DNA from: Pelecanus crispus
Taxonomy: Eukaryota > Chordata > Aves > Pelecaniformes > Pelecanidae
NCBI RefSeq assembly: GCF_030463565.1
Contig: NC_134643.1
Location: 214,820,583-214,884,582 of the forward strand
Reading direction: 5' to 3'
Length of the DNA stretch: 64,000 bases
Positions 12,288 to 22,759 of the stretch are shown here, piece after piece. Every line of letters begins with the position of its first letter. Position 1 is the stretch's first letter. A model generated the notes under the pieces. That model was not told the DNA's origin. It searched no databases and saw nothing but the letters and a program-made list of their open reading frames with translations. The position numbers and the translations under genes are program-made.

Positions 12288-13027
12288 TTATTCACTGCCA
12301 GGTCCCCTCCCGAGCCTGGGGATGTCCTGGCCAGGATGGTCCCAGGAGGAAGCCAGGGTATTTACAGCTGTAAACACCAGGAGAAAATGTGCTCCCATGG
12401 TGTTTTCTCTAGGAGCAGCAAATCCCAAAGCTTTCTCCTGACCCTTCCTACTAGAAACCCCAGCTGGCACAGCAGGGGTTGCTCCTGACAGCTTCTCCAA
12501 GGGCTTCATACTGGGCAGCAGCATCAGGGAGGCAGCTCCTGTTACCAGGACTTCCCTGGGCTGAGCTGAGCTGAGCACTGCACGGTCCAAGCATGATGCA
12601 TCCCCCAGTGTCTCCACGACAGCTTGGGCAGCTCGGCCATGCGAGAAGCGCAGCAGAAACTGGTGCTGGTACAGTGCAAGGTGGTAGCTGGGGGTATGCT
12701 TCAAGCCTTTGTGATCTCTAATTTCATGCACGACTTGGAGGAAGTCATTCAGTGTTTCTGGGCTTTGGTTCCTGCTATGTAACATACAGATGGCAGAATA
12801 AACTGGGGGAGATGCAGATGCTCTGCTGATGGGCACAGATCCACCCCTGAAGGAGATAAGTTTCCAACCCTCCTGGAGCAGACTGGGGTGGGAAATGAGA
12901 CGCCGAAGGAAATTAAACAGCAGCTGTGAGGCCCCATCCCAAGGGCCTTCTGGTAGTTCAGCATCTCTCCAACCTTCCCCAGTCATACTCTGATAGAAGG
13001 CAAGAGCATCCATCCAGCCCTTGTCCT
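12288..13027 (-). CDS. Unidentified 246-codon open frame, possible exon or gene relic
   Basis: An uninterrupted minus-strand frame from about 13,027 (just after a TTGCAG that could be a splice acceptor) to a stop at 12,288. No ATG opens it, so an exon is more likely than a whole gene. The first ~150 residues look protein-like, with regular hydrophobic spacing as in helical-repeat proteins: GWMDALAFYQSMTGEGWRD, ASQLLFNFLRRLISHPSLLQ, ETLNDFLQVVHEIRDHKG, YHLALYQHQFLLRFSHGRA. The last ~90 residues look less ordered. A GTAACA at about 12,546 could be a donor, giving a ~480-bp exon. I do not recognise the family, and no partner exon was identified nearby. It could be an exon of a rapidly evolving gene, a decayed gene, or chance. 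Confidence 0.35.
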
Positions 13028-13289
13028 GCAAGCTGGAAACGCTGAGCCGCCACTTTCTCCTCTCTTTTGGTGTGCTCTGCCATGCCTCACTCGGCCCAGG
13101 ACCTGTCCCAGTTTAGACTCATTTTCCCTCAAACATGGATGTGCCATGTTTCCCCCGCTTCGTGTCTGTCTCCTCCAAAAGCAGGAGGCTGCTCTTAAGT
13201 GCTTGATACTCCTGTGAGGGTACTTGTGTTTTCCAGGGCACCATCATGCTGATGGCTCAGCATCATCATCTCTCTCCAGCATTTGAAAC

Positions 13290-13290
13290 C

Positions 13291-13323
<33 letters not shown>

Positions 13324-13336
13324 GTGTGTGTGCGTA
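13290..13336. repeat. (TA)n/(TG)n microsatellite
   Basis: About 14 TA units followed by TG-rich units. Confidence 0.95.
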
Positions 13337-13349
13337 TGCCTGTCTGCTA

Positions 13350-15050
13350 GGAGACATTGCCATTATCCACGAATTCAGGCTTTTTGTCCTATTAAATTTC
13401 ATCCCATTTCTACTATTCCACTCCACAGGGTTGTTCAGCTCCCCTGAAATGACATGCAAATCCTTTTTTTTTTTTTCTGGTGAAAACTATTACATGTTTA
13501 TGTTACCACAAATTCATTAGCACATTATTTCTTGTGCCACTGGCATTGTGAGAAATACTAAATGATCGCCAAGACTGATCTTTGAGGATCTGCAGGAGTT
13601 ATCTCGCTGCAGCACGAGAATACCCTTACTGAGACAGAGCACTGGGATCTCCCTTAGTCCATTTGCTACCCATCTCACTGTTTCCTCCCACCAGGTATTG
13701 TCATCACCATTTAACTAATAATTTCACATGAGACACCATAAATAAAAGTGCTAAAGTCTGGTGAGATATGACTGAATGCCTCTCCTTTGCCTAGAAAATC
13801 AGTTATTCAGGAAAGCTTGCAGAATTCTCTGGCAAGAATGTAATTTGGCAGACCTACTGTAGACAAATGTAGCTGTAGTTGCCCAGGGCACCTTTCTTAA
13901 ATTACTATTTTTTAGCACTGCTTCTAAACTGCCATAGATTAATTTCAAATACTTGCTGCTGAACTTGCAATTTCATGGCTTTCTTCCCTGACTCTGGGAT
14001 GGAGCTGGTCCAGTTTCTCCCATTTGCATTTCTTTCCCCTTTAGATGTGATTGTTTCCATGTCCTGATGTCCATCCATCTTCAGTTTGACCTGTGATTCA
14101 GCATCCTCTTTATTCCCAAAGCCTGACACTGAACAGCCACCTTGTTTGAGGGATGTAGTTTTAGTATCTTTAGACTCTGCCACACCCTGGGCACGCAGAA
14201 ACCACATTTCTTTCTTCTTTTCTCATTTACGACTCATGAACATTTTGCTAGTTGTTTTAATTTCCTTTGCAAGATCTAACACAGCTTGACTTTGTCAATT
14301 CTCACTTTACCCCTGTACTGCCTGACCTTTAACATAAACCTCTCTTTTCTGGTTAATCCCTTTTTCCATCCATTTCAGGCTTGTGGTTATTTCTAATATT
14401 CTTTTTGTGGCAATTCTTCATCCAGTTAAGGCTTTGGCCTTTCCCCTGAGAGGTTTCCTCTCTTGCTTGGGAGTGCATTCCATATTGCTGTAATTCAGTT
14501 GATTTCCTTGATTAATACCCTTAATTTCTCAAAATTCCCCCTCTGAAAAAGTTAGCAGCAAGCTAACTTTTCCTTTTTAGTTTAAATTGAAATACCATGA
14601 GGGCATTCAATCCAAGGTATTTTCTATGACAAATTCCTTTATAATGTCCTTACTTCTTAAGAACATCAAGGTCATCTTACTTCTTTTGCTTCAAAGCCAA
14701 GCAAAAAAGTCTTCCCTCCTGTTGGATTAATGACACTTCAGTGAAGAAACCAGACTGTTGTGTCCAGGAGTAGCCGCATCTCATTGTTACTAGCAGCGTG
14801 ATGGGAAGTTAAGGTCTTCATTAAAGACACCACTCCCATGCTTGACAGTATGAGCCCCATTGACAGCAGCACAGAAATCCCTGTCCATATCCACATCTGA
14901 GCCTACTGATCCAGAGGAAAGTGCAAGCACTACCCTTGTACGGCCTTTTGATGCTCCTGGCTCATTCCTATCACTGCTGACACCTGCTAGATAGTTCCTA
15001 GCCGAAGCACCGAAGGATGTGATTAACCTCTCTCCCAGGCTAATGCTCAC
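13350..15050 (-). mobile_element. Ancient, decayed CR1-like LINE body
   Basis: On the plus strand the sequence follows, with many changes, the antisense pattern of old amniote CR1 elements. TTAAATTTCATCCCATTT at ~13,394 and the GATCNNTGAGGATC...TTATC block at ~13,578-13,605 lie in the reverse-transcriptase part. TTTTGCTAGTTGTTTTAATT near 14,244 lies between the domains, and GGGAAGTTAAGGTCTTCAT near 14,803 lies in the endonuclease part. The order agrees with one minus-strand element. Small open frames inside it (13,905-14,207; 14,790-15,050) are probably relics or chance. The assignment is from remembered family patterns; the borders are approximate. Confidence 0.5.
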
Positions 15051-16267
15051 ATTAGACCGTGTTTCTGCAGAGCCACTGTGAGGTCTGCTTACTGCTCTCC
15101 ATCCCTGCTGCTAAGTCTATATCCCACTCATCGGTTCCCACACACTTCCCCAGCCTGACCCAACTATTTGCCTGATCTTCTGCACACTCACCCTGGAAGC
15201 TGCCATGAGAAATAGCTGGTTTGCTTGATATGAAGTCAACCCCTTTGAAAATTATTCTATTGACTTTCCATTTCCTTCACCGTGGTCTCAGTCAAATCTA
15301 AGCTCATTAGACCCCCGCTTTACCTTAGACACCTAATAAAGGTGTCACATGGAAGTGCCTGTAGGTTCTTGGTTGGAACCTGGGCCCCATCCTCAGTCTC
15401 AGAGCTGAGGATGACTCCAATCTAGCTTCTCTCTCCACTTGTCTTCTGGCCTCCTCTTTTGCCTCTCTGTTGCTCCCATCTTGGGAAGCTTTGTAATCCC
15501 CCCAGTCCACAGGAACAGGCATGTTTTAGGAGCTTTGAGGCTTTATAGGTCATGGAAGGCTGAATTCTCTGGGACCTGTGTACAAACAGGATGTCAAATA
15601 GCTACTCCACTGCTGCAACAAGTTAGTATCTGCTGGTGATTTAGGAGGAACTCTACATGCTATCAACCTCTCACCAGTCTTTCTTAGCACCATGATTGCA
15701 AAGCTCGATATATGACAGAAGTATCCTCAACTGTTTCATCCTCTTTTCTTTCTCTTCTGTTGGCTTTCAGGAGATAAGATCAGGTCCTTAGACCATCTCT
15801 GTCCAATGGCTTGAAATCTGCTCTGCCTCCACTGCAGCAGGGCCGATTCCTCTGACCTTTTTCCCAAACACAACTCTTCCCTTTACAACTATACAGCACA
15901 CCGCTAACTTGGGGCCCAAACAAACATTAATTATGACTAAGAACAATTTGCTTCATGGGTCTGGGAGGAAAGGTATAGAAGAGAGGGACTGGAGGGGTCT
16001 GACAGAGGTGTTTCCCCAGCACAAAGGGCAATACCTGCAGTCCCTGCAAATGCATTTGGTGATGGGTGGAGACTCCGCAGTGCTTCCCTGATAGTCCCAT
16101 GGGCTGGCATAGGGGACATATGGAGCCAGCGGGGTGAGGAAGAGATTGCCAAGGGGATTCCCAGCTGCTGGTTGGTGCCCGAGCAACTCCAGCACTGCTG
16201 TGCCCTTCCATGCCATCTCTGCTGGGGTCAAGAGGGACTAGCCATGGGTCACAATTTTTACACATGA
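15051..16267. other. Unannotated stretch
   Basis: No gene recognised. It may include more of the decayed LINE at its left end. The minus frame at 15,522-15,325 is rich in Arg and Glu but has no recognisable domain. Confidence 0.4.
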
Positions 16268-16409
16268 CCAGCTGGGTTAGCTCAGTTGGTTAGAGCATGG
16301 TGCTAACAACGCCAAGTTCACAGGTTCAGTCCCTGCTTACTGCAGGGGGGGTGGGCTCGATGATCTCTCAAGGTCCCTTCCAACCCAAAGCATTCTATGA
16401 TTCTATGAT
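16268..16409 (+). mobile_element. tRNA-Ile-derived SINE with CR1 tail (TguSINE1-like)
   Basis: The 5' half copies a tRNA-Ile gene: A box TAGCTCAGTTGG (16,278-16,289), a GTGCTAACAACGCC anticodon arm and B box GGTTCAGTCCC (16,323-16,333). The acceptor stem does not pair, so this is not a working tRNA. The 3' half is a CR1 tail (GATGATCTCTCAAGGTCCC, then two ATTCTATG units). Such tRNA-Ile/CR1 fusions are known from passerine birds, where CR1 enzymes mobilise them. The A and B boxes could act as an internal RNA polymerase III promoter. Confidence 0.85.
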
Positions 16410-17056
16410 AACACAGTACTGCCGAGGGGCTCTGGGACGATAGAGCAAGCCCCACCGATGGATGCCCAGTGCAGTGTGATGACAGAGCTGCTCCCAGGGC
16501 AGGCCCTGAAATGGTGTTCCCCTCCCCAGTGAGCTGGGGGGGGAGTCTGTGCGTCCGAAAAAAAATCTCTTCTACTTCGGAGTTCAAGTGCATTTTTCAC
16601 ATGGGAAAAATCTTGCCGCTGGTGAAGGATCCAAGGAGAAAGTGGACATGTGCCGGGTGAAGGCTGCCAAATGCTGGGAAGTGTTTGCTCTAAAGAGGTG
16701 TATGAAATTCCTCTCTAAAACTGAAATGAACCTGGCCTGCGGTAGCTGTTTTGGGTCTGAACCTGTTGACTGGATGATGAGGCAAGGAGGACTTACATGC
16801 CCAGAGGCTATGTAATAAAATAAAGAGTTTTCAAATGCAGCCCGGTTCCTGCGAGCGCATTATCCATTTTCTCCATACAGACTCAAACCTTGTGCTCAGG
16901 TTGAGATTTTTTTTTTTTTTTACCTGGAAAGCCTAAGTTTGAGCTGGTCTGGCCACAGCCAGTGGTCACAGGGGGATAACAGACAATTTCCCCCTTGCAT
17001 GGACACGCAGCACACTCTGGAATCAAATTCTTTACCTTCAAACCCTTCTTTTGCCA
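16410..17056. other. Unannotated stretch
   Basis: No gene recognised. A short poly-T lies at 16,906-16,921. Confidence 0.4.
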
Positions 17057-17182
17057 CCTGTGGTGAACAAATTTCTTGTTCTCATTCATTTTCTTTTTTC
17101 CTGTGATGAACTGAATTTCTTATTCTTATTTTTCTTGTTCCCTGTGATGAACCGAATTTCTTATTCTTCTTCTTTTATTCTT
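17057..17182 (+). repeat. Three tandem ~42-bp units
   Basis: Units beginning CCTGTGGTGAAC (17,057), CCTGTGATGAACTG (17,100) and CCTGTGATGAACCG (17,141), each followed by TTTCTTRTTC-type sequence. Spacing is 43 and 41 bp. Confidence 0.85.
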
Positions 17183-17440
17183 ATTCCTATTCTCTTATTT
17201 TCTTGTTCCTATTCCAATTCTATTCTTGTTCTTGTTCTTGTTCTTGTTCTTGTTCTTGTTTTTACTTAGTCTTAGTCTTTCTTATTCTTATTCTTATTCT
17301 TATTCTTATTCTTATTCTTATTCTTATTCTTCTCCCTCTATCCCTTCCTCTACTATTGCTATTGCTATTATTATTGCTATTATTATTTCTATTACTACCG
17401 TTACCATTACCATATCACTATTAAATCATCATCACCATTA
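17183..17440 (+). repeat. Composite pyrimidine-rich satellite (TTCTTG)n, (TTATTC)n, (ATT/GCT)n
   Basis: A strand-asymmetric simple repeat. (TTCTTG) has ~6 units around 17,223-17,260, (TTATTC) ~8 units at 17,281-17,331, then ATT/GCT/ACC triplets to ~17,440. Open frames here only translate the repeat. Confidence 0.95.
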
Positions 17441-18047
17441 CAGGCTGGAGCCACCTTTTGCACCAAAATCCAACCATGCTGTGTGCTGCACAAACACAAA
17501 ATGCCCATGACCCCCATCCCGGAGCTTTCCCAGTTTCAGTGCCAGGGAGGAGCCGGCAGGACGGGGCAGCAGGGGCGAGCGGCTCCCGGCTGCTCCAGCA
17601 GACGGGCAGACCCCTTGCTGCCGGCCGGCTTCGCCCGGGGGTTGGCTCGTGGCTGCTGGAGACGGGCACTGGGGACCTGTTGATGGTGGATGGGGACGGG
17701 GCCGAGGGAGGCTGGTGGTGCAGCCCCAGCCGGGGTCGGGTGAGGCTGCGGGGCCCTGCGGGCGGGAGACGAGCCAGCGCGCACACGGCCGTCTGGGTAA
17801 CACGATAAGGAGCTCACGGCATCTGAAAATAAAGGCTCATCCATCTAAAAAAAGCCCTGTGGTGGGGGTGAGGCATTATTTAACACCTAAGTGAAAGGGC
17901 TCTTACTTCTGTGCCAGATTTAGGCTCGGAGAACTTGCACAATGATTTAATTTTAAAAGCAGAGGTGCACAGAGCTGGCGTGCAGATTTTTTTTTTTTTT
18001 TTTTTTTTTAAAATACAGCTTGAGACGGTGCTTTTGGGCCAGGACAC
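17441..18047. other. GC-rich, CpG-containing patch and poly-T
   Basis: 17,520-17,800 is GC-rich with many CpG pairs. Open frames on both strands there are long because of composition and match no family. A 25-base T run lies at 17,985-18,009 and may be the A-tail of a minus-strand insertion. Confidence 0.4.
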
Positions 18048-18128
18048 ATGGCCCCACTGTGCCAGGCACTGTGCAAACACCGAAATGAAGGCAGCCCCTT
18101 CTTCCCAGCTGTTCAGTCTAACTAAACA
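18048..18128 (+). repeat. Possible ancient amniote interspersed repeat
   Basis: CAGGCACTGTGCAAACAC followed by CAGCTGTTCAGTCTAAC resembles a motif (cactgtacaaacac ... agcttacaatctaa) found in many old amniote repeats. Assignment is by memory only. Confidence 0.3.
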
Positions 18129-18334
18129 GGGAAATGTGGGGAAATGGTGGCACACGAGAACTTGAATGCCTGGCTTTCCCTGCCTGCTCCTGGCAGGGTT
18201 GGGTCAAAAAGAGACATGGGAAGCAGCAGGGTGAGCAGAGGGATGGAGCAGAGAGGCAGGGTGGGATGTGCTGCGAGGCCGAGCCTGCCAGCCCGCAGCG
18301 GCAGCAGGGGTGAGCAGGGAGGGGGACAAGGACG

Positions 18335-18470
18335 TGTCCTGCAGAGGAGCAGGGCGTGGGTGGGGATGTGTCCCCGTGGAGAAGCAGGACATGAATGATG
18401 TGTCCCCATGGAGAAGCAGGACATGAATGATGTGTCCCCGTGGAGGAGGAGGGCACGGATGGGGACAGCC
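18335..18470 (+). repeat. 32-bp minisatellite
   Basis: Units begin TGTGTCCCC at 18,367, 18,399 and 18,431, with the shared core GTGGAGAAGCAGGACATGAA. Diverged partial units lie on both sides. The core is GC-rich. Confidence 0.85.
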
Positions 18471-18904
18471 CGCCGCAGCCCCAAACCTGGCTGGGGCCAA
18501 ACCCGCACAACGCGGGGCTCCCTGCGGGCGTGGGGCGAGCGTGCCCTGTCCACGGGCCCTTCCCCAGCCCCTGTGAGAGGTGGCCGGACCCACAGGCCCC
18601 GGCGGTTCCCCATCCCTGCATCCTGCTTCGCCCAGCAGCAAGGAGGGGAGGCTTCCCGCAGCCGGGGGCTGCACCTGGATGGGGGCTGATCCTGCTCCTC
18701 CGACTGTCCCGGGCAGCCGGTTCGGGTGCTCCGTGTTCCCCGTGGGGTCACTGGGCCCCACTGCTGCTTTGATGGGCTCAGAGCCTAGACAGGCCACCAG
18801 GCCGCCAATAAGAGCAGAAAAACACTGGATTTGGTGCTTGGCCTGCTTGAATAACCGAGCAAAGGGAGAGGACCTCCACCTCCTCACACCCTTCTCCCTC
18901 CCAG

Positions 18905-19619
18905 CGGGATCTGAAAAGGACCTGGGGGTGCTGGATAACAGCCGGCTGAACATGAGCCAGCAGTGTGCCCAGGTGGCCAAGAAGGCCAACAGCGTCCTGG
19001 CTTGTATCAGGAATAGTGTGGCCAGCAGGAGCAGGGAGGTGATCGTGCCCCTGCACTCGGCACTGATGAGGCTCCATCTGGAATACTGTGTCCAGTTTTG
19101 GGCCCCTCAGTACAAGAAAGACATTGAGGTGCTGGAGCATGTCCAGAGAAGGGCAACAAAGCTGGTGAAGGGTCTGGAGCACAGGCCTTATGAGGAGCGG
19201 CTGAGGGAACTGGGATTGTTTAGGCTGGAGAAGAGGAGGCTGAGGGAAAACCTTATCGCTCTCTACAACTACCTGAAAGGAGGGTGTAGTGAGGTGGGTG
19301 TTGGTCTCTTCTCCCAAGTAGTTAGCGATAGGACAAGAGGAAATGGCCTCAAGCTGCGCCAGGGGAGGTTTAGGTTGGAAATTAGGAAAAATTTCTTCAT
19401 GGAAAGGGTGGTCAAGAATTGGAACAGGCTGCCCAGAGAGGTGGTGGAGTCCCCATCCCTGAAGGTGTTCAAAAAACGGGTAGATGTGGCACTTTGGGAC
19501 ATGGTTTAGTCTAGTCTACCCTTGATTGGCTTAGAGTAGACTTGGTAGTGTAGGTTAATAGTTGGACTGGATGATCTTAAAGGTCTTTTCCAACCTAAAT
19601 GATTCTATGATTCTATGAT
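18905..19619 (+). mobile_element. CR1 LINE, 3' part
   Basis: A young 5'-truncated CR1 encoding the end of ORF2 ([54 protein letters not shown]) to a stop at 19,509, then the tail ending in ATTCTATG units. It is nearly identical to the copy at 4.4 kb over the shared length. The reading frame happens to be open upstream to 18,580, but that part is unrelated GC-rich sequence. Confidence 0.95.
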
Positions 19620-22600
19620 TTCTCCTGCCTGGTTTGATCGGGTCCCAAGCCGGGGACTGCCAGGGGGATGTCGGCTGCCTCTGCGGTCCCCTGTCCTCGC
19701 CCCAAGCCCAGCTGTCCCGCGGGAAGCTTCACATGCCTGGAGGGTCACCGGCTGCCCACCCCGCTTCTGCAGGGGCCCGAGGGCGCTCCCAGGGCAGGCG
19801 GGCACCGGGGGGGCCGTGAACAGGGAGTCAGAGAGGCCACCGAGCAGCCAGGAAAGCCACCAATGGCCAGGCGTGGGCATGCCCTCCGTGGAGGTGGCGG
19901 CACTGCCGTCCCCCAGCTTTTAGCTGCCTCTTAGCTCCGTCGCTGCCTCTCCCGGCGGTACCCAGGCAAACACAAGCTCCAGTCCAGCACTGAGCTTTGC
20001 TGTGGGTCCTCAGACCCTTGCAAAATGGGGGGCCGATGCGGACCTGGGTCTCATCTCTCATTGCTGCCCTGCTCTGCGTCAGAGGGCGCTGGCAAAGGAC
20101 CGAGGTCCGGGCTGCAGCAGGGCCATGCAGGGTTACTCCGGAAAATATGCATGATGATATTTTATTCATCTAAAGCTGAAGTGGTTGGTATGAAAGAAAA
20201 TAGCTTCTGGTCTTTCATACCTCGAGTCAATGAATTCCTGGGCCTTTTATAGCTCAGGAATGCTGGGCACTCTCGGTTGGTTTTACAAGGCTGCGAAGCT
20301 GCAGCTTAAGGTCTGGATGAGCATTAATCACAGTGGGGCCGATGACAGCTGCTCATGTTTTACCCAGCTTTCAGGCGGGATTGCACTTCTGCACATTGCA
20401 CCCTGTTTTCCCCACTGGTCTGAGACATTTGCTTTGGTCTCTGTATGTGTGTGTGTGTGTTACCTTCAGGCTTGCGGGACCATTGGGTCCACCAGTTTTA
20501 GTGCTGGGATTCAAGGGAGGGGTCCATGCCCAACACACCACTGCAGTGCCAGCACAGGATGCAGCTCGGCACCAACCTTGGGCACGACCCTGCACTTTGC
20601 TTTTCTCCCCAGGCTGCTGTTTGAACAGCACTCTTGCACCATGGGGGCAAGGAGAAATGTTTCCCAAATTACCGTGATAGCTGTAATAAGAGCTACAGAC
20701 CTGTAAGGAGATGGGGCTCAAGGTCCATGTGCAGATGGTCTCTCAAGCCCCCATCACTGCAGGCTGATGGCTGGGAAGGGCAGCCTGGCTCAGACCCCGC
20801 CAGGTACCACTGACCCACCAGGGCTCTCTCCACCCCCACGCTGTGTGTTGTCTGGGTGAGAAGCTCATCTGCTGCAGAGTAGCCAAAAACCTGGCTAAGG
20901 GTGGTCCAGGAACACAGTGGGATGCTCAAACCCAGGCCAGTTTGTTGGGTCGCATCCAGACCCCAGCGAGCGATGTCTGTACTTTGCGCATGTTTCACTG
21001 CAGCGTGCCTGAAGTCCAGCTCGAAGAGGTATTTAATGACGCAAGGAGTCACTGCTTTTGCCCAAGAATGCACCTCACTGCTGTTTGTACGTTTGTTCCT
21101 ACAATGTAGGGAAGAGAAAGCCCTGAATATGGTAACAAACCAGAGCAGAAGAGACATCGCAGCTATATAGTGCACTGAATCCAGGTGAATCCTGAAAAGG
21201 TCTCATCATTTTGGGTAGGACTTGACTCGTGACCTTTGCATGCCTCTAAATGGCAATTTTGTTATATTTTTAGCTCTTCTGAGCTCTCTCCCTGTATGCA
21301 TTAAGTAAGGAGATCACTGTCCAGTACTTACGTTTGGGAACATGCAGCAATCAGGGATTTTAGTGTTTAAACAAATTCACTCTGAGGTTGCTTCATTGTA
21401 CTGTTTTTTCCCCCAGGGTTAATATGCAAAATGCACTTAACTTGGAGACAGTGCTGCAGTGATGTTCTTGTTTTTTGGCTGGAGCATCTGTGGTGAAGGC
21501 ACAACCCAAAAATGGGATAAAACCCTGCCTTGTTATACCTGAACACAGCTGGCTACAAGGCTTTCCTCACCCTAATACTGGTTTTGCCTCTGTTGATTTC
21601 TTTTCTCCCATGGCCTTGAAAAACCAAGATAAGCCCCAAATCTTACTGTCAAATCTTCACTTGAAGAAAGCTGAAAAGCAACAATCTCAGCAATCACCAA
21701 ATTTTTGTTCTTTGTGGTAAAGAGTCAGGGCACTAAAAATACTTCCAGCTGCCATGTCCTGAAGATGGAGTAATCATCACAGGTCAGGCCGACCTGTGCT
21801 CACACGGGGAACACAAGGTGCTGGGATGTGGGTGAAGCAAACCACTGCTTGATTTTCTGCAAAACCCCTGGGTCTTTGCTGACACACTCCTGCCCAGGGC
21901 AGGTATTTTATTTAATGTGTGTGAGGGTTTGGGAAGAGGAGGTTGGGACAGGCAGAGGAGAGCCCATAGGGGAGCGATGCCCTTAGTGGCTCTCATGCCT
22001 TTCATGCCTGCAGGTCCCTGGGACCCGATTCAGGAATTTTCTAACAGACACTTTCAAGAGCATGTGAGAGCCTGCTGAGCAAACCTCCCTTACTCAAAGC
22101 CAGACACTTGGGTAACTTTTGCTCCCCTCCCCCAGTTTATTTCAGTTGCATAAGCAAACGTATGAGCAATATTTCCACCGGGCCGGAGCACTCCCCTTGC
22201 CCTTGAAATGGGATCTGATCTTTATTCCTTACTGAGGACGTTATAGTAGTTCAAGAATATCTAGATCTACAAGGTAGTCAGGTATCCCACTCGCACTGAT
22301 CCAACACCTGTCAAATAAAGGAGCCCCAGACCCTCAAGAACAAAAAAAAAAAAAATCAATGGGAGTGCTATGCTTAGCGGGAATGTAGGGCTAAAGGCTC
22401 TTCAGATCTTTGACAAAGCGTCTCGTGAAGTATCCACCCCCATTTCCTTCAGGTGAAGATGATCTCGCTAAAATCATGCTCCTCTTGCTTGGCAAAGCTC
22501 TCAGTCTGATCCTCCGCTTTGCAGGCCCACTGATTTCGTGCCCCCATACACCTGCTGATGGTACCTGCTGTGGGGCCTTTCATTAACAGCTACGAAAAAC

Positions 22601-22759
22601 AGAGGAGATGCAACCTTAAAGTGCCCAAGTGTGGCAGGTGCACCTCCACGACACCAATGTATCACTTCTTAGTCTTAGCACATTGTGTGCAAAGCTGAGA
22701 GAATTGTTTAAAAAGTCCTTTCTTCTTGGGGACTGAATATATTCACACTGGAAAAGTGA
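19620..22759. other. Unannotated stretch between CR1 and AMOTL1 3' end
   Basis: No gene recognised. 19,640-19,960 is GC-rich. A (TG)n run lies near 20,445-20,460 and a poly-A at 22,343-22,355. This is the intergenic DNA just past the AMOTL1 polyadenylation site. Confidence 0.45.

Noticed and set aside
11844..12488. 214-codon plus-strand frame
   Set aside because: Partly overlaps the better minus-strand frame and shows no motif. Treated as chance.
16268..16340. Functional tRNA-Ile gene
   Set aside because: The internal boxes are present but the acceptor stem does not pair and the sequence runs directly into a CR1 tail, so it is a SINE.
17203..17510. Open frames encoding long Leu/Val/Phe or Ser/Tyr repeats
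   Set aside because: They are direct translations of the pyrimidine-rich simple repeat.
18580..18904. N-terminal extension of the plus-strand 309-codon frame
   Set aside because: Only the part after ~18,905 is CR1. The upstream part is GC-rich sequence that happens to lack stops.
18118..18989. Long minus-strand frames (up to 261 codons)
   Set aside because: They arise from GC-rich sequence, the 32-bp minisatellite and the antisense of a CR1.
1..22759. CWC15, KDM4D-type or other genes expected near AMOTL1 from mammalian gene order
   Set aside because: No exon with motifs of these proteins was seen on either strand.
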